In this document: piece after piece, positions 58,649 to 64,000 of the stretch
Layout: each line of letters starts with the position of its first letter
How positions within the stretch are numbered: the stretch's first letter is position 1
Position numbers and translations under genes: made by a program
From: Frigoribacterium sp. Leaf263
GTDB taxonomy: Bacteria > Actinomycetota > Actinomycetes > Actinomycetales > Microbacteriaceae
Assembly: GCF_001422285.1 (NCBI RefSeq)
Contig: NZ_LMMO01000003.1
Location: 763 to 64,762, forward strand
Length of the DNA stretch: 64,000 bases
Reading direction: 5' to 3'
Notes under the pieces: model-generated
The model's input: only the letters and a program-made list of their open reading frames with translations
The model's database searches: none
Told to the model about the DNA's origin: nothing

Positions 58649-60100
58649 TCAGCGAGAGGGTGAGCGCAGGGCCGCCCCCGTGTCGCGGGGCAGGCGGAGC
58701 CCCTCGACGACGCTCACCAGGGCGAGCGCCGCGAGGACGACGAGGGCGATCCGGTAGCCCGTCGGATCGCCGGGGCCGCTCGTGCCGAGGGCGCCGTCCG
58801 CCACGCGCACCACGAGCGCCGTGACCGCGACGCCGAGCCCGACGGCGAGCTGACCGGTGATCGACGACAGCGTGTTCGCCGACCCGAGACGCTCGGGCGG
58901 GACGTCCGCGAACTGCAGCGTGTTGTACGCGGTGAAGCCGACGGAGCGGAAGACGCCGCTGGCCAGCAGCACGAGAGCGATCAGGACGGGCGGGGTGTCG
59001 GCGGAGACGAGGGCGGCGCCCACGAAGGTCGCGGCGAGCCCGACGGTCGACACCGTCACGATCGGGATGACGGCGAAGCGCCGCAGCAGCGGGGTCGTGA
59101 AGGGCTTGACGCCGAGGTTCCCCACGAAGACCCAGGTGAGCATGAGCCCCGCCTCCGTCGGCGACCACCCGAAGCCGTCCTGCAGCAGCAGCGGCACGAC
59201 GAACGGGACCCCGTTCACCACCGCCCGGTAGACGGATCCGCTCAGGTTCGTCACGCGGAACGACGGGATGCGGAACGCGCCGAGGTCGAGCAGCGGATGC
59301 GCCACCCGTCGGAACCACCTCGAGGCCGCGACGACGAGCAGCACCGCCACGACGAGCAGCCCGGCCCCGCTCACGGCCGACGCGCCGGCGCCGAGCAGCT
59401 CGAACGCGACGACCCCGGCCACGATGGCGGCCACGACGAGACCGAGCCCGACCCCGTCGAGCCGCGCGCGCGGGGCGCGGGGCAGCACGGGGACGACCCG
59501 CCATGCGGCGATCAGCAGAGCGGCCCCGACCGGGACGTTGACCAGGAAGACCCACTCCCAGCCGAGGTTCTCGGTCAGCAGTCCGCCGACCAGGGGCGCG
59601 ATGACCGGCGCGACCAGGGCGGGCCAGGTGAGGTAGGCGATGGCGCGGATCAGCTCGGACTTCTCGGTGCTCCGCAGCACGATCAGACGGCCGATCGGCA
59701 CCATCATGCTGCCCGCGAGCCCTTGAACGGCTCGGGCGGACGTCAGCTGCACGAGGTCGCCGCTGACGGCGCAGGCGAGCGACGCGAGCGTGAAGAGGAC
59801 GATGGCGGCGAGGAACACGCGCCGGGCGCCCCACCGGTCGGCGAGCCAGGCGCCCAGGGGGATGAACGCGGCGACCGCGACGAGGTAGGCGGTCACGGCG
59901 ATGCCGACCTCGGCCGGGACGACGGCGAAGTCGTCGGCGATCGACGCGGTGGCCGTCGACAGGATGGTGGCGTCGAGGTTCTCCATGAAGAACGCCGCAG
60001 CCACCACGAGGGCCACCGGTCGCGACCACGACGGCGTCGCCGCCTCCGGCGCGGTCGCCGAGGGCGGGCCGGGATCCCGAGGAGGCGCGGGTGGCGTCAC
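58649..60100 (-). CDS. MFS drug exporter, DHA2 (EmrB/QacA) type
   Basis: A 483-aa carrier with the fourteen-helix DHA2 pattern: FFMENLDATILSTATASIAD in helix 1, motif A LGAWLADRWGARRVF, the motif-C region LVAPVIAPLVGGLL and ENLGWEWVFLVNVPVGAALL. It probably exports toxic compounds. The GTG overlaps the menF stop, so it is co-transcribed with isochorismate synthase. No regulator is adjacent. Confidence 0.9.
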   Translation of the reverse strand: MTPPAPPRDPGPPSATAPEAATPSWSRPVALVVAAAFFMENLDATILSTATASIADDFAVVPAEVGIAVTAYLVAVAAFIPLGAWLADRWGARRVFLAAIVLFTLASLACAVSGDLVQLTSARAVQGLAGSMMVPIGRLIVLRSTEKSELIRAIAYLTWPALVAPVIAPLVGGLLTENLGWEWVFLVNVPVGAALLIAAWRVVPVLPRAPRARLDGVGLGLVVAAIVAGVVAFELLGAGASAVSGAGLLVVAVLLVVAASRWFRRVAHPLLDLGAFRIPSFRVTNLSGSVYRAVVNGVPFVVPLLLQDGFGWSPTEAGLMLTWVFVGNLGVKPFTTPLLRRFAVIPIVTVSTVGLAATFVGAALVSADTPPVLIALVLLASGVFRSVGFTAYNTLQFADVPPERLGSANTLSSITGQLAVGLGVAVTALVVRVADGALGTSGPGDPTGYRIALVVLAALALVSVVEGLRLPRDTGAALRSPSR

Positions 60101-61329
60101 TGCGAGAACGCCCCCACCACGGGTTGGAACTTCATCCGCGTCTCGGCGACCTCGCGATCGGGGACGGAGTCGACGACGACGCCGGCGCCCGCGAAGGCCC
60201 GCACGGTGCCGTCGGGGTGCACCTGCGCGCATCGCAGGGCGATCGCCCACTCGCCGTCGCCGTCGGCGCCGACCCAGCCGACGGGGCCGGCGTAGCGACC
60301 GCGGTCGAACGGCTCCAGCTCCCGGATCAGGGCCAGCGCCTCCGGCGTGGGGGTGCCGGCGACGGCAGCGGTCGGGTGGAGCGAGGCGATGAGGTCGAGG
60401 GAGCTCGAGCCGTCCGTGAGACGACCGCGGACGTCGCTGGCCAGATGCCAGAGGTTCGGCAGCTTGAGCGTGAACGGCTGCTCGGCGGTGACGATCCCGT
60501 CGGCGTGCCGCCCGAGCGAGAGCAGCAGGCTGCGCAGAGCGTACGAGTGCTCGTCGAGGTCCTTGGGGGAGGTCGCGAGAGCGTGGGCGGCGCGTTCGTC
60601 GCTCGTCGCGTCGACGCCCCGGGCGGCGCTGCCGGCGAGGACCCTGGCGGTGACCTCGCCGCGCTCGGTCCGGACGAGCGTCTCGGGGCTCGCGCCGATG
60701 AGTCCGTCGACGGCGAAGGTGTAGCAGTCGGGATAGGCCGTGAGGAGCGTCGCGGCGACCAGTCGCAGATCCGCCTCCGCCGGGATCCGGCCCACCAGGT
60801 CGCGGGCCAGCACCACCTTGCTGACCTCGCCCCGCCCGATGGCCTCGACCGCTCGGGCGACCGCATCGGCGTAGCCGTCGGCGGGCAGGGCGCCGTCGGA
60901 CAGCCGGAGGCGGACGGAGGCGCCCACCGGCGTGGCCGCGGGCGTCTCGGCTCCGTCGACCCGCGTGATCCAGGCCACGCCGTCGCGACGGCCGAGGACG
61001 ATGTGCGGCACGATCAGGACGCTGGTGTCGGTCGACTCGTCGTCGAAGGCGAACGAGCCGAACGCGATCAGGCCGCTGCCGGGCACGCCCACCTCGTCGT
61101 CCACCGAGGCTCGTGCGGCGACCGCGCGCCAGGCGTCGGCGGCGTCCGTCATGCGGGTCGGGCCGGTGAACTCGAGGCGGAGGGCCTCGCCGATCCCGGC
61201 CATGCCGGCGCCGCCCCGGACGAAGACCAGGGGGTTCCTGCGGTCGACGACGTCGAGGAGGGGGCTGATGTGGTCGATCCGCGTGCTGCGGACGGACAAC
61301 GACGGGGCTCGGAACGACGGGAGGTCCAC
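60097..61329 (-). CDS. menF: Isochorismate synthase
   Basis: A 410-aa chorismate-utilising enzyme converting chorismate to isochorismate, the entry to menaquinone synthesis. Motifs are KVVLARDLVGRIP near 195, IGASPETLVRTERG, RVLAGSAARG, SLHPTAAVAGTPTPEAL and YAGPVGWVGADGDGEWAIAL near 350. It could in principle feed a siderophore pathway, but the surrounding men genes make menaquinone the likely use. The GTG at 61329 has TAGTCT 6 nt upstream. Confidence 0.93.
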   Translation of the reverse strand: MDLPSFRAPSLSVRSTRIDHISPLLDVVDRRNPLVFVRGGAGMAGIGEALRLEFTGPTRMTDAADAWRAVAARASVDDEVGVPGSGLIAFGSFAFDDESTDTSVLIVPHIVLGRRDGVAWITRVDGAETPAATPVGASVRLRLSDGALPADGYADAVARAVEAIGRGEVSKVVLARDLVGRIPAEADLRLVAATLLTAYPDCYTFAVDGLIGASPETLVRTERGEVTARVLAGSAARGVDATSDERAAHALATSPKDLDEHSYALRSLLLSLGRHADGIVTAEQPFTLKLPNLWHLASDVRGRLTDGSSSLDLIASLHPTAAVAGTPTPEALALIRELEPFDRGRYAGPVGWVGADGDGEWAIALRCAQVHPDGTVRAFAGAGVVVDSVPDREVAETRMKFQPVVGAFSQ

Positions 61330-61335
61330 CGCGAC

Positions 61336-61341
61336 AGACTA
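61336..61341 (-). promoter_or_regulatory. -10 element, leaderless promoter of menF
   Basis: TAGTCT on the minus strand ends 6 nt before GTG 61329. Confidence 0.5.
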
Positions 61342-61387
61342 CTCGCGTGGCGTCCGCGGCACTCGGGCGATGCACCGGCCGTGCCGG

Positions 61388-61393
61388 TAGGAT
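61388..61393 (+). promoter_or_regulatory. -10 element before menG
   Basis: TAGGAT ends 8 nt before GTG 61402. Confidence 0.45.
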
Positions 61394-61401
61394 CGCTCAT
61401 C

Positions 61402-62139
61402 GTGACCAAGGCCGACATGAACAAGCAACCCTCAGAGGTCGCGTCGATGTTCGACGGCGTCGCCGCGAACTACGATCGCACGAACGACGTGCTCTCGGCG
61501 GGCAACGCCGTCCTGTGGCGGATCGCCACCGTGAAGGCCATCGGCGCGGGCCCCGCCGACAAGGTGCTCGACATCGCCGCCGGCACCGGGACGAGCTCGG
61601 CCGCCATCGCCAAGCGGGGCGCGGAGGTCGTCGCGCTCGACTTCAGCCACGGCATGGTCGAGGTCGGTCGCACGCGCCACCCCGAGCTCGAGTTCGTGGA
61701 GGGCGACGCCGAGAAGCTGCCGTTCGACGACGCCACCTTCGACGCCGTCACGATCTCGTTCGGGCTGCGCAACGTCAACCGGCCGCAGGTGGCGCTCGCC
61801 GAGATGAACCGGGTGCTGAAGCCCGGCGGCCGCCTCGTGGTCTGCGAGTTCTCGACGCCCCCGTTCGGGCTCCTGCGCGCCGCCTACCGCGCCTACCTCC
61901 GATTCGGCATGCCGTTCATCGCCCGCTTCGCGAGCAGCAACGGCCCGGCCTACAGCTACCTCGCCGAGTCGATCGCCCAGTGGCCCGAGCAGCAGGTGCT
62001 CAGCCAGTGGCTCCGCGGAGCCGGGTTCAGCCGCGTCGCCTACCGCAACCTCTCGTTCGGCATCGTGGCCCTGCACCGCGGTCGCAAGCCGTCCGCCCCG
62101 TCGACCCGCGCCTCCTCGAAGAAGCGGGCGACCTCGTGA
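61402..62139 (+). CDS. menG: Demethylmenaquinone methyltransferase
   Basis: MenG (UbiE family) adds the final methyl group from SAM to make menaquinone. The 245-aa protein has VASMFDGVAANYDRTNDVLS, the SAM loop VLDIAAGTGTSSAAIA, ISFGLRNVNRPQVALAEMNR and LKPGGRLVVCEFSTP. GTG 61402 fits the -10 spacing; ATG 61417 is an alternative. A Ser/Lys-rich tail after FGIVALHRG carries a copy of the dispersed motif. It overlaps the next gene by 4 nt. Confidence 0.95.
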   Translation: MTKADMNKQPSEVASMFDGVAANYDRTNDVLSAGNAVLWRIATVKAIGAGPADKVLDIAAGTGTSSAAIAKRGAEVVALDFSHGMVEVGRTRHPELEFVEGDAEKLPFDDATFDAVTISFGLRNVNRPQVALAEMNRVLKPGGRLVVCEFSTPPFGLLRAAYRAYLRFGMPFIARFASSNGPAYSYLAESIAQWPEQQVLSQWLRGAGFSRVAYRNLSFGIVALHRGRKPSAPSTRASSKKRATS

Positions 62140-63251
62140 GCGCGGGTGGGCCGACGACCCACCGCAACAGCCTCGGCTCATCGCTCGGGCTCGGCGAGAA
62201 GCTCTTCGCGACACCGGCCGAACGGCGCTTCGTCGCCGCCGTCGACGACGGCCTCGAGCTCGTCGAGGAGGGGCTCCTTCGCGAGATCGCCTTCGCCGAC
62301 GAGATCGCCGACGCGACGACCCGCTACCTCCTGGCCGCCGGCGGCAAGCGCGTGCGACCGACCCTCACCCTGCTGATCGCGCAGCTCGGCGACGGCGCGA
62401 CGCCCGGCATCGTCGCCTCGGCGCAGGCGACCGAGATCACCCACCTGGCCTCGCTGTACCACGACGACGTGATGGACGAGGCGCAGATGCGCCGCGGAGT
62501 CCCCAGCGCGCAGAGCGTCTGGGGCAACAACGTCGCCATCCTCAGCGGCGATCTGCTCTTCGCCCGGGCCAGTACGATCGTCTCCGGTCTCGGACAGGAG
62601 GCGATCCTGCTGCAGGCCGAGACGTTCGAGCGGCTCTGCCTCGGTCAGCTCCACGAGACGATCGGCCCCCGCGAGGGTGACGATCCGATCGCGCACTACA
62701 TCGACGTGCTCGCCGACAAGACCGGCTCGCTCATCTCGACGGCCGCACGCGCCGGCGTGATGTTCAGCGGCGCACCCCGCGAGTACCTGGCGCCCGTCGC
62801 CGAGTTCGGCGAGAAGATCGGCATCGCGTTCCAGCTGATCGACGACGTCATCGACCTGTCCGACCAGCCGGCCGAGACCGGCAAGAAGGCCGGCACCGAC
62901 CTCCGCGCCGGGGTCGTCACCCTGCCGGTGCTGTACCTCCGCGAGCTCGCCCGGACCGACCTCGAGGCGTCCGCCCTCCTCAGCGAGATCGACCGCATCG
63001 TCGAGGCCACTCACGGCGAGGCCGACCCCGACGTCGACCAGAGCTCGCGACTCGAGGCCGAGACGACCCTCGACGACGAGTTCGCCGACGTGGTCCGCCG
63101 ACTGCGCGAGCACGACGTCACCGAGCGCACGCGTCTCGAGGCCCACCGGTGGGCCAACGAGGCGCTCGAGGCCCTGTCGTCTCTGCCGTCGGGCCCCGTC
63201 AAGAAGGCCCTCACCCGCTTCGCCGACCGCGTGGTCGAGCGCTCCGCCTGA
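62136..63251 (+). CDS. All-trans polyprenyl diphosphate synthase
   Basis: A 371-aa chain-elongating prenyltransferase. The first Asp-rich motif is LYHDDVMDEAQMRRG and the second QLIDDVIDLSDQPAETGKKAG; GGKRVRPTL is the allylic/IPP site. The long-chain class is indicated by small residues upstream of the first motif (ITHLASLYHDD), so it most likely makes the octa- to decaprenyl tail that MenA uses. The start overlaps menG. Confidence 0.94.
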   Translation: MSAGGPTTHRNSLGSSLGLGEKLFATPAERRFVAAVDDGLELVEEGLLREIAFADEIADATTRYLLAAGGKRVRPTLTLLIAQLGDGATPGIVASAQATEITHLASLYHDDVMDEAQMRRGVPSAQSVWGNNVAILSGDLLFARASTIVSGLGQEAILLQAETFERLCLGQLHETIGPREGDDPIAHYIDVLADKTGSLISTAARAGVMFSGAPREYLAPVAEFGEKIGIAFQLIDDVIDLSDQPAETGKKAGTDLRAGVVTLPVLYLRELARTDLEASALLSEIDRIVEATHGEADPDVDQSSRLEAETTLDDEFADVVRRLREHDVTERTRLEAHRWANEALEALSSLPSGPVKKALTRFADRVVERSA

Positions 63252-63319
63252 CCGGCGCCGCGCCTCCTCGTCGCCACCCGCGACACAGCCCACCCGCTCG
63301 CACCGCCGAGCCCCTCAGG

Positions 63320-64000
63320 ATGAGAGAGAACACCGTGACCACCTTGCGACTGGCCATCGTCGGAGCCGGACCCGCCGGCATCTACGCCGCCGACATCCTG
63401 CTGAAAGCCCAGAAGGGGTTCGACGTCCAGATCGACCTCTTTGAGCAGCTGCCCGCCCCCTACGGCCTGGTCCGCTACGGCGTCGCGCCCGACCACCCGC
63501 GCATCAAGGGCATCGTCAACGCCCTCCGCGACGTGCTCGACAGCGGCGACATCCGCGTCTTCGGCAACGTGCGCTACGGCGCCGACATCAGCCTGGACGA
63601 CCTCAAGAAGCACTACAACGCCGTGATCTTCTCGACGGGCGCCATCCGCGACGCCGACCTCGACGTCCCCGGCATCGAGCTCGAGGGCAGCTACGGAGCA
63701 GCCGACTTCGTCAGCTGGTTCGACGGGCACCCCGACGTCCCGCGCACCTGGCCGCTCGACGCGTCGTCGGTGGCCGTCGTCGGAGTCGGCAACGTCGCCC
63801 TCGACGTCTCGCGGATCCTCGCGAAGCACGCCGACGACCTCCTTCCGACGGAGATCCCCGACAACGTCTACGAGGTGCTCAAGGCCTCGCCGGTCACCGA
63901 CGTGCACGTCTTCGGTCGCCGCGGACCGGCTCAGGTCAAGTTCACGCCTCTCGAACTGCGCGAGCTCGGCGAACTGCGCGACGTCGACATGATCGTCTAC
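63320..64000 (+). CDS. Ferredoxin-NADP+ reductase, FprA type (partial)
   Basis: The first 227 residues of a flavoprotein reductase of the adrenodoxin reductase/FprA family; the gene runs past the window end. FAD-binding IVGAGPAGIYAADILL, the family mark YGLVRYGVAPDHPRIK, VIFSTGAIRDADLDVPG, and the NADP-binding AVVGVGNVALDVSRILAKHA are visible. ATG 63320 or GTG 63335 may be the start; the GTG has GAGAGA before it. It lies 68 nt after the prenyl synthase gene and may be co-transcribed. Confidence 0.93.
   Translation, partial: MRENTVTTLRLAIVGAGPAGIYAADILLKAQKGFDVQIDLFEQLPAPYGLVRYGVAPDHPRIKGIVNALRDVLDSGDIRVFGNVRYGADISLDDLKKHYNAVIFSTGAIRDADLDVPGIELEGSYGAADFVSWFDGHPDVPRTWPLDASSVAVVGVGNVALDVSRILAKHADDLLPTEIPDNVYEVLKASPVTDVHVFGRRGPAQVKFTPLELRELGELRDVDMIVY

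Overview
The window is high-GC actinobacterial DNA. Gene families, gene order and the respiratory-quinone genes point to a Microbacteriaceae-like organism in the order Micrococcales. The indications are a menaquinone-only pathway, a CcsA/ResB (System II) cytochrome c biogenesis operon, the actinobacterial small ribosomal protein bS22 next to an excisionase-like HTH protein, and a short archaeal-type aspartyl-tRNA synthetase. I see no rRNA or tRNA genes, CRISPR array, transposase or prophage. This is an assignment by family recognition, not by a database search.

Layout. 1-4.8 kb: the tail of an unknown gene with two tandem terminators, then a promoter-operator-driven unit (44-aa ORF plus rtcB), three small lipoproteins and a PH-like membrane protein. 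4.9-15.6 kb: a START-like protein, a divergent SulP transporter/MerR pair, an ABC exporter, an NAD-dependent epimerase, an ArsR-MFS operon, a BCCT osmolyte transporter and a membrane protein. 15.8-24.5 kb: an SGNH-GAF fusion, a lysine-rich 45-aa protein, an MFS-nuclease pair, an MMPL exporter divergent from a MarR regulator with a perfect operator between them, L-serine dehydratase and a pentapeptide-repeat protein. 24.6-26.9 kb: an FMN riboswitch followed by a 42-aa ORF, ribE, ribB and ribH; ribD and the RibA domain are absent here. 27-33.5 kb: a dienelactone hydrolase, TetR, an ElaA-type GNAT, a PfkB kinase, and a MarR-photolyase-serine hydrolase operon. 33.6-38.9 kb: a structured intergenic region, an orphan winged-helix regulator preceded by a Cys-containing 32-aa ORF, upp, tadA, a CDF transporter and proC. 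38.2-44 kb: the KtrAB potassium system divergent from an ArsR regulator, then an HTH protein, bS22, a glutaredoxin and AraC/TetR regulators.

44-64 kb is a respiratory block. It holds aspS, a phosphatase leading into tlpA-ccdA-resB-ccsA (heme attachment to cytochrome c), then menC, menB, menE, menA, menD, menF and menG, a trans-polyprenyl diphosphate synthase for the menaquinone side chain, and a ferredoxin-NADP reductase cut by the window end. A PPK2 kinase, an MFS exporter and small membrane proteins are interspersed. menH is not seen.

Two window-wide features stand out. First, about twenty genes carry a TANNNT -10 element 6-8 nt before the start codon, which implies leaderless mRNAs. Second, a short motif, CGCGCCTCCTCGG, recurs about 25 times on both strands, often just after stop codons or inside terminator-like hairpins.
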